A DNA stretch of 64,000 nt from Ectocarpus siliculosus. Its lineage: Eukaryota > Sar > Phaeophyceae > Ectocarpales > Ectocarpaceae. The DNA lies in NCBI GenBank assembly GCA_000310025.1, contig FN648552.1, positions 62,001 to 126,000 on the forward strand. The letters are read 5' to 3'. Shown one piece after another: positions 35,501 through 47,977 of this stretch. Each line of letters starts with the position of its first letter. Position 1 is the stretch's first letter. The notes below the pieces were generated by a model. That model saw only the letters and a list, made by a program, of their open reading frames with translations. It was not told the DNA's origin and ran no database searches. The position numbers and the translations under genes were made by a program.

Positions 35501-38500
35501 GTACACCCTGCCGTACGACGAGGCTTTGTGGGCCACTATCTCAGACTTTCCGTACAGCTGGCCTTTGTGGCAGCGTTTCTCGAGAAAGTTCGTGACGACT
35601 AACTTGGTGAGCAGAGCCATGCATCTAACACGCCGCATTATCCATCGAGAGAATCGATTTTCAGATGTATCTTCTGTGGGTTCGTCAGAATGCATTAGTG
35701 TTGCACACGATTTCTTGTAGGAGGAGCATGCGTCCGGGCAAAAGGCTGCAGCTTCAGGTTCTGCTGGCAGCATGTGCGGCCTCGGGTCTTGCACGTTTTG
35801 CCAAATTGGTGCTAAGGCGAAGTCAGGGGGCAATTCCTCCTTTTTAGCGAACGAATAGTTTCACGTATTAACCTTCCACCTTGCCCTACTCACCGTGTTC
35901 GCCCGCGCATACGTCGCAGATAGCCAACGTGGGTGTTCACGACGTAGATGACCGGGAGGTGTTGGACGCTGTGGCAGGCGGCACACTGTTTATCCACGGC
36001 ACCCCCACCGACGGGGGTGTTTCCATGGCTGGCAGCAATGAGCTGGCAGAGAGGTGCACCGTTTCCTGCGGCTTCCGGTTCCCCAACGCACATGCGGCGA
36101 TGGCGCCCTCCGGGACTGCCACAGTCTGCGACCGGTCGTGCTACGCTGGCGGCAGGGACGGGGCACGTTTCGGTGGCCACTTGTGCGGGGCAGGGGACGT
36201 CGCAATTTATGGTGCGCACTGTCGGACTTGCTTTACCGACTTGGGGGAGGCGGAAGCGGCAGAGGATACCCTAGCCCTCCAGGAAAGGCTTGTTTTGGAG
36301 AGGAAGGGTGCCACGAGAACAGGAAATGTTGCACTTGAAGAGAGCTGGAGAAGTGATGAGGCGGCGTGGACTTACGGACGCGGGGGTGAGGGTTGGCCAC
36401 AACAGGAGGTGGGGGAGCAGCATGTGGAGGGGGGGGGGGGGGGGGGGGTGGGNNNNNNNNNNNNNNNNNNNNNNNNNNNNNNNNNNNNNNNNNNNNNNNN
36501 NNNNNNNNNNNNNNNNNNNNNNNNNNNNNNNNNNNNNNNNNNNNNNNNNNNNTTTGGGGGGGGGGGGGGGGGGGGTAGGGACAACCGGAAGAGGGGCGCC
36601 GTGGGGAACCAAAGGGAGCAAGGGGCAGTTAACACCGTGAAACGGAAGCAGGATCGCGAGATGAACGAAGTGCAGCCCATTCTTGAAAAGCAGCGGCACG
36701 TAATTATGTGCGACACTCTGATGCCCCCGCCGGCTGCCTCCGGATGCAGCCATCAATGCCAGGAGATGGACGACGCGGTGAGTATTACGATCGAGTCTAA
36801 ACATGTACCAGCAGGTCGACGTCATATTCTTGGGGATGCGGGCGTTTTGATCTCCTTCCAAAGTGTGGCAGCGAAGCTTGGGTCGGCTCACCGTCAGCAC
36901 TCAAAATGTGGTCCTCTTGTATGTGCCATGATTGCCCTATTTGGCATGCATGCGCTACGTCTGCTTTGTGGTTGCGTCGCATCGATTTCGGGCATGCCGC
37001 TTTTCACTGAATACCGGGGCCCCTTTCCCCCCTGGCGCCTGCCATCGACACCTCGCTTCCCAAGGTGTGCGATCGTAGTTGCGGAACCGGGCGGCACGGG
37101 GACTACAACTGCAATTGGAGAGGGTATGGCGAAAATTGCCGGTATTGCTACAACGACCGCCTGCAGGCGATCGCAGCCAACGTGGTCGCGAGAAAAAGAG
37201 GCGGATCCGTCGTAATGTGAGGCAACTCGCGGAGGCACGGGCATTGCAAATGACATGTGCTCTTCATGACAAGGCTGTTCCTTAGGGTGATCCATCCAAA
37301 GCCTGCTTCGCTTGGGGGCATGCATTCCGTCATCAACATTCGGCATAGACCGGAAAGAACAAACGTACGTTTTTCTAACAACCAAATGTCCAAACATCTA
37401 CAGGTGTACCACCTTCGAGCCACCAACAGAGGACGAGGACTGGGAGTCACCTGTGGAAGCCGAACAAGCTAGGGCGATGGTCAAACTTGGCGAGGAAGCC
37501 GATGCTGATGCCCAAGAAAAAGCTCCCCAAACAAGCATGTCGTGAGTGAAAGATAGCGCCGGTTGTGCGTGTGAGCGTTGCTGTAGCATAGAGTGACCGA
37601 AATAAGCAGATTTCACCTTGCTCCACGCCCATCACTATCGCTCCTCCGCCTTCTGCACCTGTCGGGGGGCTTCTCACATAGTCCATTGTTTCCTCTGTTC
37701 TGTCCATTCTTTCATGTGTCCATCGTGTGTGAATATCCCTGTGGTATCCCTCAGGGCTCCTCTACCACACTCCTTCAACACGGACAGCCTGACTTTGACC
37801 GATGAAGCCACTTCGTCCAATCCAACCAACGAACCATTCGTCACGGGAATCAAGCGCGGCCAAATATGTGCCTTCCTGACAAGCAACGCATTCGTCATCA
37901 AGGAAACGCAAGTAACGGTCAAGAGCATCGGCCAGTTCATGCCTGGGATGCGGGTTGCTATCGCGACTGATGCTAACGACGTCTCGCTCTTCAAGAGGTA
38001 CATATGAGCTTCCCGTGAAGGAGAAATAGGGACAGTAGACAAATAGATGAAGAGAAGCACCAGGTTTCACACCTATCCGTTGCTGGGAAACATTTGACAG
38101 CCTACATCTCGAAGCCCTCCGTCTTGGGTAAGAGCATCGTCGTTCCACCGTTGTGCGCCATCTGATAGGCCGTCTCATTGTTGTTTGGATTTGTCGCCGA
38201 GACCGGTCTGTGTGGTGTGTACCTGTTAACGTTGTACAGCTTCTTCATAACGTGAAACTCCTCTGTGACTCTTGAGTGTTGACGTGCTGGTTTTGCTTTC
38301 CATGATCTTTACCCTGGCAGCAACCCGTTGCTTGCTCTACCAACGTCACGTCCCTATATGATCACTTCCGCACATTTGCACGTGTGTACCCAATCTGTCA
38401 GGGTCTTTGGGACTGTTCCAGAAGTTCGAGTTTCGGAGGCAATACGGTCCGCTAGCCGGGCGCCGCTTTTGGCGGATCGACATTGCGGGGAAGGCACGAA

Positions 38501-41500
38501 GTTAATCTTGTATATGAAAGCAGGCGAGCTTTTGTGGCGAACCTTCACCTCTAAGGACACGCACTCGCCGGCGGGGGACCTGCTAGTGGCATATTCTGAG
38601 GTACGCCAGGGTATGGAGTTTGGACACCATCCTGTCTTGACCGGCCCTTATGCGATCGTCTTGCAGTTGACCACAATCAAAGCTAGGTGCTCGGGTGTAT
38701 TTCGAAGCGCCGTCGACGAAGGTGGCCTCTTGGCGTCTGTTCCATTACTGTCCCAACATCGAGAGATTTTATTTTAGTGGTAGGAGTGGACGGGGTTTGC
38801 AGCGGCTACTGATTGCTGGGAGTCTACAGTTCCTTGGTGCCGAGGTTATTACCGAAGGGATACGTTGCTCGATGCGTGCTACGGGCTTCAAAGCCGCCAT
38901 GATTTGCAACTATCCAGTTCACTTCATTCAAGAAAAAGGTTCGACACATGCTTTCTTTCGAGTCGGTGAACACGCGCAAACCTGTAGCTCGGGGAAGCTC
39001 CATTCGAGTACTGTAGCCATGTAATTTATTTTCAAAGTTGAACATATTCACCATGTCGGTACATCCCGTGTTATTCATGGCGCACCATTTTTCGTGCATG
39101 GCCGGAACTGGGAACATTGAGTACATACGTCCATAGGTGCCTATGCAAAAACTCAACACACCACTCACTTTTCGGGCACAGGGATCATGCCGATGGGCCG
39201 TTCCACAACGTTCTTACCTTGGACGGGGGGGGGTGGTTTGCAGACTGATGCGCCTTAGCCGCGTGGTCCACACCACGTAGCATCCCTTTGAAGCTGTCGC
39301 TTTTTCCTAGAAATACAACTCCAACAGAGTGTTGGAGCGTCGTAGATCATCGTCGAATGTTTGCACAACCGCACAGCCGCACGGTACAGCTCGCTCAGCG
39401 CGGAGTATTCTGTGGAACCGTACTTTCTCAGACAACCTTACAACTTGTAGGCTCTGTTCATAACGTCCAAGCTGATCGGTGTGGTTCTGCGTTATATATT
39501 TTTTTCGTCTCTACACTGGCATCGGCGTCCTGTGTTTCGATATCATGCACTCATGGGGGCGATGCAGGCGATATATCGGGAATCCAGATTGCGATCTTGC
39601 GCAAACACCGGTACACGAGAGCCCTTCTCACACATCGCGTCGTTTCTTGCGCCCACACCATTCGATCAAATGGGTAACGAATCAACGCGTGTAGTTGGAC
39701 AGGGTCGGACAGTCGAGGAAAAACAAAGCGCTTGCCGCCATGTTAGTTCTCGGCTTCAAAAGTCCATCGTTCTCGTTCGGCACCGACATCATCCTGCCGG
39801 TGGACGTCAATCGGGAGCTGCGGAACTTTCTGCTCTCAGACCCTACGACGGTGAAGGGCAAGGTGTCAACGAACGGGGACTTACAGGCCGTTCACGCTCT
39901 CGGTAAAGTTCCAGGCATTTATGTTCCTGAGGTGAGCAAGAGAGTATAATCAGTTCGACCAATGTGTGATTGTCGCAAGAATCGGTTAGTTGTGATCTGT
40001 GTAGAGTTCTCGTCCAACCATTGTTTGTCTATTGGTCGTGTCTCCACTCCAAGGCGAATATAAGGTAGAGATGCGAGGCATTGTTTCTGGTGAATATCAC
40101 TGACTACGTCAAGGCGGGTGGCTGACTAGCAATCACAGCGTCGGGTGTGTTGCTGTAAGTCAATAATAGTCTATGTCGTACCCTGTGTATTTTCCGTCTG
40201 GAACGTCTAGGTTTTGGCTGCCTTCGCATACTCTCGCAACGCGGCGGGCCTCCGGTTCATTAATCCAAGGCAATGGGTCACGCACCACATGTTTCAAAAG
40301 GCATCGGTTTGGGATATTCCTCTCGTGAAGCCGCGATTCAGCTGCGTAATCGACATCTCGATGGCGGCGAAGGGGTACGACGTCGCAGCCGCCTTAGAGG
40401 AACAACTCAGCCACTTCGTTAGCGGAAGTCCATGCGCGTGGGGCAGCATCCACCTGGACCCCGCACTTCTCAGGCCGAAGGCCGGCATTGAGTTCGGGTA
40501 CCCGACGGGCAAGGATATGCCCTCCATCTCAACCCTCAACCTGAGAGTCAGCGTGGTGTTTTATTCAGGCCGAAGCGCGAGCCCAACGCTGCTGGACGCC
40601 TCTATCTCAAGCGTGGCTTTAAGGTTCCCCGAAGTGTTCGAAGTTGTGGTGGTTTTCACCGAGCCCCCGATCGAGAGGGCGGGCCTGGAAGATGTCCTCA
40701 ACGCCTACATCGAGGAAGCACCATTCGCCGTGGAAATCATAGAAGAAGTAGATGGGTCGAGACATTCACTGATCGGCAGCCGGTCTCGCTGGTCCGGACT
40801 GCAGGCGGACGATCACTCGTCAGGGCAGTTCGTGATGCAGCTCGAAGTCGGAGACATTTTGATGTCGGATGTGACGTACGAGAACTTGTTTTACTTCGGC
40901 AAGCCGGTGATTCCATACAAGCGCCTGTCTCCGGGGGGCGATGTGGACAGTTCGGCAGGCGGTAAGCAAAGTTTTGTTGCAAATCTAGACTGTTACTGCG
41001 TGCAGGAGCGAAGATACGACCTGAACAGAATCACAACTGATTCACCTCGCCCCCCCCCCGGCTAGACCCACCCTTTCCCTATACAAAGCAGAAGTGCTGC
41101 GCGGTACACAGTGACGAATTGCCGGACAGCTGGGCAGGTTTACCTTTATCGGTTAGCTGAAGCTTGCACAATGACGGTCGTCTTGCACACATAGCACAAG
41201 CGGACATATATCATGTTTCGAATATTTTCGCGAGGATACCAGTAGAGCCTTGTATGAGGAATAGGAGATACGTGGGGGGAATCGGGTTTTCGTCGGGTCA
41301 CCCAATGCACGAGCGGGGATTCTCTCCTCCGAAGCCTCAAGTCGTGGTCACACGAAACGGTCAAGTACATCAAGAGAACACCTAAACTGCTCAACGTATG
41401 CGTGAAACGTCGCACTACTATGGTAGCACACGATATGTCCTCCATACGCAGCTTGCGTGAAGTTGGCTCTAAGCTCCAAAGGGGAAGTATCTAAACAATA

Positions 41501-42620
41501 TGGCCCTCCCTGGGGGCACCAACAACAGGACCTTTTGCGTGCACCTTTCATGAAAGTTCAACATCAAGGTTAAGTGACCCGTCGCATCGCGACCATTTTC
41601 AGTGTTGCAACTTTTGAATATCTGCACGTCATTGGTACGTTCCCTGGTCGAGAGAGTTGTTGCCGTGGCGCAGATCATGTGAATGAACGTCCATACTTCC
41701 ACTGCTCCCTCTCTTGCTATGCCACGTGTTTCACCCTGCAGTCGAATGGCCTCTCTGTTGTGCTGCATTGGTTTTCTAACCGACCCCTACGTTGGCACCA
41801 CTGTGGTCTCTTCTCTCTCTCCCCATTGCCTACGCATTCCGTCGGCCGGCCACGCTTCGACCTCTAATGTTCGATTTCTCGAACAAAGGTTCCCGCATGG
41901 ACCAATACCTAGCTTGCGGAATCGAGACGATCGTTGACATACACGAGGTCCGGGACTTCGCGGTGCTCAAGGGTCTGGTGTACCCGCGAGCGGCATACTC
42001 AGAAATGAGAAAATTTGTGAACGAGGTGCATGGCGTCGACGTCGATACCCTGGCTGAGCTCGTACATGGGCGCTGTCGAGGGACTCTTGGAAAGAGCGCG
42101 TTGGGCGACCGCCCCCCGATTCGTCGTTGGATTCTCGAGACAAGCCTATTGGCGTCGTTCGTGTGGTGAGTCTTCTGGTAATGATCGGGGATGCATCGCT
42201 GTCGCGGCATGCTATTGAGTGTTTGGTGGGTGGGTGATGGTGCTTCGTTCCGTGTGGTTGTGACCAATGGTATGTCGCGACGAGTTGATGCATGGACTCC
42301 TCTTCATGCACCCCACTTTTCTGGCATTCCAAGACCTGTAAAACGCCGCCCTCGTACTTCCTGGTCGCGGCCCGCCCAGGCGTTTCATGCCCGACATGGT
42401 TCACTGGAGCGCGTTGGATCCGTCCGACATCGAGCCGGACGAATGGCTTTTGGATGTTGGCAAGTACAACATCTGGTGTTCCTTGGGTTCCCTTGGGATC
42501 ACTGAAGCCGACCCAAGGGCAACATATGTTCCAAAAGAACTAAGGGGAGTTGTATGTGATGAATCTTCATACGAAAAGCTCCTTGCACTTCAAGGACGCG
42601 GTGGTGTACAAAATACGTAG
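32571..42620 (+). CDS. Type II membrane protein with two glycosyltransferase-like halves and Cys-rich CDRSC modules
   Basis: Twelve exons join in phase to about 1,357 residues: 32571-33125, 34145-34278, 35297-35606, 35920-36777, 37065-37216, 37404-37541, 37755-37997, 38402-38600, 39713-39931, 40211-40961, 41889-42165, 42380-42620 (TAG). A short tail and one hydrophobic anchor (about residues 22-45) suggest Golgi/ER type II topology. The first half begins LAIVVPIQVADLRKAQASL and contains EWNVIVAH, LYTAAF, PFWVKGS and VGHINGNAIY, as in nucleotide-sugar transferases. N-glycosylation sequons (NRT, NNT, NFT) fit a luminal position. The middle has two CDRSC...CRxCxxD...MC modules. The second half (exons 9-12) has VSVVFYSGR, VMQLEVGDILMSDVTYENLFYFGKPVIPYKR and HWSALDPSDIEP, resembling another GT-A-like fold. 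No classical DxD is evident in either half. Exon 4 contains a gap of unknown true length. The start could also be the in-frame ATG at 32619. Activity and substrate are not known. Confidence 0.78.
35097..35116. repeat. Interstitial telomeric repeat (CCCTAA)n
   Basis: Three CCTAAC-type units plus partial ends (CCTAACCCTAACCCTAACCC) lie in the intron between exons 2 and 3 of the glycosyltransferase-like gene. On the opposite strand this reads TTAGGG, the telomere unit of many eukaryotes including brown algae. Confidence 0.8.
36427..36575. other. Poly-G tract with 100-N gap inside exon 4
   Basis: G runs border both sides of the gap. Unlike the other two gaps, the flanks do not repeat each other. 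The reading frame is the same on both sides if the gap is taken as 100 bases, but that length is a placeholder. The tract either encodes a poly-Gly linker within the first Cys-rich module or hides an unrecognised intron. Confidence 0.7.
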
Positions 42621-43375
42621 GGTTTGTGTAGGCCGCACGTGTGGAATGTGCTGACGCACACCCTGCTGAAGGCGACAGAGACCATGGAGGGGCTCTAGGG
42701 GTAAGATACACGGGGGGCTATTGCCCTTCACGTCGTCCTCAGAGTTAGTTAAGGGTGGATGAGATGCAGTCAGTAGGTGGTGGGCACAGACTGCACATCA
42801 AGTGGAACGCACTCAAGATGGTGGGAGACCGTGTGTTGACATTCAGTGCACAGCGGATCGAGTGTCGTAGATTTGTGCATTTCACACCAGATTGATGGGT
42901 GCTGTTTTTCAGCAGCCGAAGATTGAATGCGCGTCATCGGGCGGTAAAACAGCCTTGGAAATGCCATCAAACGCTGAATTCTAGCCTTGAATCCCCGGGG
43001 AAAAGATGGTGGAGTGTGTGTGTGCTGTTTACTGCGTGACTGTGTTTAACTTTGGCTGATGCTACAGTACCGGACAGCAATAACACGTGTTACAGTTTCT
43101 AGATACTACGCGCTACACTACACGGGGCGGGTTGTCTCACCCAAGATGCCAGACAAAGCGGGGCTCTAGATGTGGAGTCCGTCGAGCCCCACGCCCATGT
43201 GCCAAAAGTCTAGGTCGTGCAGGACGCGCCCGTCTCAGTTTACAGTAGCTCCCCGCCGTCACTGGAAATTGACTCCGGCATGAGCCTGAATGTGACGGTG
43301 GGGGATGTCGGCCTTGAAGATGGCGTGGGGACCGCTGGTCGAACTCACTCCACATGACCATGTCAAACGGTTAGT
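42621..43375. other. Intergenic stretch, no gene seen
   Basis: Contains the 3' end of the glycosyltransferase-like transcript and then unassigned sequence up to the retroelement scrap. No polyadenylation signal could be fixed with confidence. Confidence 0.5.
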
Positions 43376-43515
43376 TTTATTAAAGAATGGGGACCGGCGC
43401 AAGATGCCGCTTTTCAAAATGTCAAGAGTGCTCTATCCTCTACCCCTGTTCTCCATTTTCCCGATTTTGTCTTGAATTTGTCGTTTATTCCGACGCCTCC
43501 GAACAAAGCGTAAGG
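43376..43515 (+). pseudogene. Ty3/gypsy Pol fragment: RT to RNase H junction
   Basis: The frame reads FIKEWGPAQDAAFQNVKSAL followed by SSTPVLHFPDF, the standard Ty3/gypsy sequence just after the reverse transcriptase palm. A one-base shift near 43465 then gives LEFVVYSDASEQSV, which carries the first RNase H Asp in the DAS motif. Nothing recognisable of Pol remains on either side. It is a short dead fragment, opposite in strand to the larger element that follows. Confidence 0.75.
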
Positions 43516-46477
43516 GTTATAACCATTAGTTATTGGCGAACGAAGAGTTTAACCATCAAGAATCACGTAGGCACGCCATAGTATAATGTGAAGATTCGAT
43601 AAAGTGAGCTGCACTACCTTGCCAAATTGTGACATGTGTCCAATGCCAGTATATAGTAACCCAACCAATTGATAAATAGAAATCATCCCAAGCTGAAATA
43701 TCCCAAGAAGAGGACACAAAAGAGACAAAAACAAATACGCGTCGCCAGAACGACGAAAAAAAGGAACGTAGTCGGAACGACGCAAACAAACCGTCGGAAC
43801 GACGAAAAGGACTGTATCGGCAAAACGACAAGATTCGCCAAACAATCAGCACGGTAGCGTGGGAGCGACAGCGTATCTTCAGTCCTCAAATAATAAGAAG
43901 AGAAGACGAAACAAATCGAAAACGTACAGAAGCACCACCACGTACCAAAAAGGCCGAAAACCAAACGTTTCGGACGCCAAGAAAAGAAAAAAAAAGGGGT
44001 CGTGACACCAAACAATAACTGGCAACACCGCGGTAGGGGACAGAGAACGCTCGACCTGGCGGACTATGTAGAAGAAGCCAAAAGAAAGAAGACGAGAAAA
44101 CAAAAAAAACATAATGCTTAGAGCAACAGAAGGCAAAAGTAACCATGCATGCCGTCTTATTGGGAGCGTACGAGCGCACGAAGTCATCGGGCAACGAGTC
44201 GTTTACGACGCCGCCACGCGGCATGTCGATGTTGCGAAGAATACCCTTGAAAAGAGCGCCGCCGCTGTGAACTTCGAGGCGCCAGGATCCGGAGACGGTG
44301 GCTTTGATGGTGGAGTAGCGAACCTCGGGAAGGACGAGCTTGACTGGCACAGGGTCGTCCAACAAGCGGACGACGTAGAAGTCGGCCGGGAGAGGCTCCA
44401 GAAATCTTGCAACTTGAGTCTATCGTGCGGGTTGTACCAGAATAGGTCGCCCCCAGGTAGAGGAGTATGGGCGACGCGACGGTTCCATGTAGGACGAGGA
44501 ACGAGCGAGCAACCCGAAGGCAAAGCTCTGCATCCTTTTGTGCGCGCCAATTCGCGGGTAGCCGCACCAATGCGCATCGCACGATATCGACGGTTCGTTT
44601 GGCGATGTTGGTCAGGCGAACCTGTCCAGTACCGAAACGTTTTCGGCTTGGAGTGCTGTAGATCCATCTTACGCTCCCAGGAAGGGCGAAGAAGACCTGT
44701 CCAGAGGGCCATAGGGCCACCACGACCACGAACGGACTGGTGTTTGCTAATGCTTTTAACATCGAGACGTTCGACCGGAGTAGATACGTCGTCTTCCGTA
44801 TCATGGTAAGCAGGAGATTCGTTCGCATAAAAGTTCAGCACGACCGGGGTAGGTCCAGCAGGCAGAAATCTCGGCAGGTCATCGGTGCCATGCTGGTTAG
44901 CGCAAGGCTTGCAACGCACAACTAAGACACACAGTTTCGAGTCTTGGTCCGGTAGGTCCGACGGGAGATCCAAGTAGAGCAACGTGGACCCCCAAAAGGA
45001 CCACAACGGCGTGAAAACACGGACCAGCAGCCAAAACTGTGAACGGGTCAGAGTCCAGAGCAAAGACAACTTGGCTTTCAGAACCGTGTAATCCGTGCCT
45101 GAACGAACACCTTGACGGATAGTGGATTCGGAGTTGTACGACAAAACCCACCCACCTACGGTGTAAAAGGGAAGTTCACGTAAAGCATCCCAAAGAGCGC
45201 GAAACGGATAGGTTGTGTTGTTCACACACCATGCCGTACGAACGATGTATATTGATCACGAAGGGGTCAGCAACGGAATGCGTGGCAGACCAATCCACGC
45301 CACCTGTCGAGGCAGGAAAACCCAGTCGCCCGAAGCAGCGGTGCAACCTTGAGCCGTAGTTGGAAGACCGTCGCTCAAACTGTGGTGCAACACAGCGCGA
45401 ACAAGCACTTGGAGACGGGGAGCCGAAGCTGTACCCAAGATACCTCCTGGTTCGAGAGACTATAAATAGATGCCCGCGAGCGGGGTTTGTTGACAACCAT
45501 TTTGTACGACATGTTCCTCTGAAGAAAACATGGCACATTGTGGAAGCATGGCCGCAAAATAGTTACCAACGAGGGCTGGAGAGCCATCGCTGTGCATCAA
45601 GTTAACCTGAACGAGACTTTGCTCCGGGTGAAGATGGAAGGAATGTTTTCCTGCATACCGAAGTTGATAACTGCCATCGGGGGGAGACATGTCGTGGGCA
45701 AATGCAGCGACACCGCAGCTGTCATGCCGAGCTAATGTAAGCTCACGGAAAACACGGCCACCGGGATGTTTCGCACGGAAAGTGCGGTAAGAGCGGTCGG
45801 TAAACCGCATCCAACTGTATCTTTGCCAAGGAGCACGTCATGGTGCATGACACCGTCCGGAACAACAGATGCCCACACAGCGAGAGAGGAGGTACAAAGG
45901 TTCTTACGGAGAAACTGTACACTCAAACGGACAAGAGTCGAAGTTTGGAGCGGCGCAGATTTGCCGAAACCACCCCAACAGCGAGGTTGAGTTTGTTTCG
46001 CAGACAACGACGTAGCGGCCGAAGCGGCTTTCACGGATGCCCACGTGGAAGTACAACTAAATGACTGCGGGGAACCCGTGCCAAAAGTGACCCACTTGCA
46101 AACTGAACAGAGGCCGAACCACTGTGAAAGAGGATTTCGGTGGCGAAAGAGTCGTCATCTATGGTAACAACGCCACCAACCAATCCGAACCTCGCTCAGG
46201 AAGCAAAGAAGAGGAAGAGGTTGGCGGGATGCGCCCGGCAGACACGGCCCAAACAGCGGTGTCGTGATCCGAGGGAACATTCGAAGCGTGTTGCGAAAAC
46301 GACGCGAATCGTTCAGTCGATGGAGGGCACGAAGCCGTCCGAAGGCGCTGGTGCGCGGAAGGATTAACTTCGTATTCCGCTTTATTGAGAGATGGCGCCG
46401 GAACGTGGTCGCTGGAAGGCAGCAAGCGAGAGCTGCACTCGGAAGGCGGGGCATTTTGTCGCTAAAGACCGCCTACA

Positions 46478-46924
46478 CGTTGGAGGGCGTTGCCCAACAA
46501 ATTGAGATCGTGCCATCGAGAAATAGATCGAGCGTCGGGATCATTGACCTTAAGGCCAATGCCTCAAAATACGGTCGAAGGGACTGGCTTCGGCAAGGAT
46601 TTCGTCACCAGATCCTAGAAGATGATTTCATAACTTGGGGGTTTGACATAATTTTGCGTAAGAGCCAGTGAGCACAATGTTTTCCCGCTCTCGTCCCAAA
46701 ACGATTGGTCGAAACCACGGACTTCGCTGCCAAACGTCGTGTGTAAGGCAAGGGTCGGATACTCGCACGATGTTCTGCAAAGCTCTGTGGTCTTCTTTGC
46801 AAGGGCGAGATTTTTCCGCAGCGAAAAACTGTTCAGCACACAACAAGTAAACAGCTCCATCGATCACAAACGTCGACGGTGTCCATTGGGAAAAAGGAGA
46901 GGGGGGCTTCCAAAAGAAAACCAT
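46478..46924 (-). pseudogene. NADAR (YbiA-like) domain, broken
   Basis: Starting at MVFFWKPPSPFSQW (46924), the domain follows the family order: STFVIDGAVY, then CAEQFFAAEKS (the conserved E and K/A segment), a helical middle with ALQNIVRVSDP, YAKLCQTPKL, LLGSGDEILAEASPFDRI and finally a WHDLNLLGNAL tail matching the family W.G.N.LG..L. Known members act on ADP-ribose or N-glycosidic bonds, for example the E. coli riboflavin-pathway protein YbiA. An in-frame TGA follows PKL (near 46628), and a frameshift within the following RIL.IGL segment (near 46555) separates the last part. The copy is therefore a complete domain length but dead. It lies downstream of Gag-like remnants on the same strand. 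Confidence 0.8.
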
Positions 46925-47977
46925 GTCAGGAGTACAACACTCGGTACATGGGTCGAAAACAGCCGGGGGTATAGAGGCCGAAGCGCCCTGAGTGCTGTCA
47001 GCCGAAGCTGGGGTTGCAGCCGAAGCTGTTGAGGGCAAAACGCCCTATATGTGACGGCATGGATATCCTTGGGGATGGTCCCGGCAAGGGCAGGGACCGG
47101 TGAAGGACCGACCGAAGTCTGATCGTTCGCATTAGTTGGGCCAGCAACTCCAAGTTGGGTGCGCCCCAATGCTAAAACTGAAGAAAGCCTCGTGAGGTGT
47201 CCTACAACAGGCTGCGCTCGCTACGAACAGCTGCCAACGCCGAGTCGTTATTGAGCTGGACTGGACGTGGTGCTCGTAGCCATTCCACCGTGACAAGGTT
47301 CGCGAGACCGCCGGCTGTCCGGAGGTCACTCTGGAAGCGCTCTCCCGGAGCGGTGGTGTCAACGCTGTCGACGCCGGTCGCGGCTGCCAAATACCTGGCG
47401 CCTTGAGGGGAGCTGGCGTCGGGACAGATGGGGTTTGAAGAGACAAACCATGGGCGAAATGTCGCGTGGCTGAATCTGATTATGTTCGGTTGTCGAAACC
47501 GCGGGACAAGGCGATGCGAGGCCAGCCAAGTTTGACCCTAAAACTTGCCGGTCGGAACTAGTCGAGTTAGCTACCGGTGCTTCGGTCGATGGGGGACCCT
47601 CAACGGAAGCGAGCACAGCCAATTGAGCACGTCCGAAGGTTCACCCGAGGGAACCAAGTCAGGCAAATCCTCATCAATCGTCCAAAGCGTATGGCTAACA
47701 CCCGGTCTTATCTGCAGACGACGGGGGGAGTGAACGAGCGGTACCCGAGCGAGCGGAACTCGATGGCCCCGAAGGTCCTAAGATATCGTTCCCGCGCCTC
47801 AAGAAGCGCTCTCGCCAGACTGGTCAGGTTTCTACGGAGCATCAGCCCGAAGAGGCGAAGGTGTAGAGGTCGCAGATGATAAGTGTAATTTATGACTACA
47901 GCGCTAGGTTGGGCTGAGAGCACGTGGCTGGATCCCAACCTGATCGACACTTGGAGGAAGAAGTGTACTGGAGAATG

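Noticed and set aside
42030-42218. Alternative + frame in exon 11 (YMGAVEGLLERARWATAPRF...), which looked like the real protein after a frameshift.
   Set aside because: The annotated frame enters at 41889 in the right phase, leaves at 42165 in phase with the last exon and runs to a stop without any indel. The alternative would need two compensating frameshifts.
44203-45225. A 340-codon - strand frame, considered as an integrase or other Pol domain.
   Set aside because: Short pieces resemble integrase tails, but no catalytic residues or zinc-binding motif could be lined up, so it is only described as part of the decayed element.
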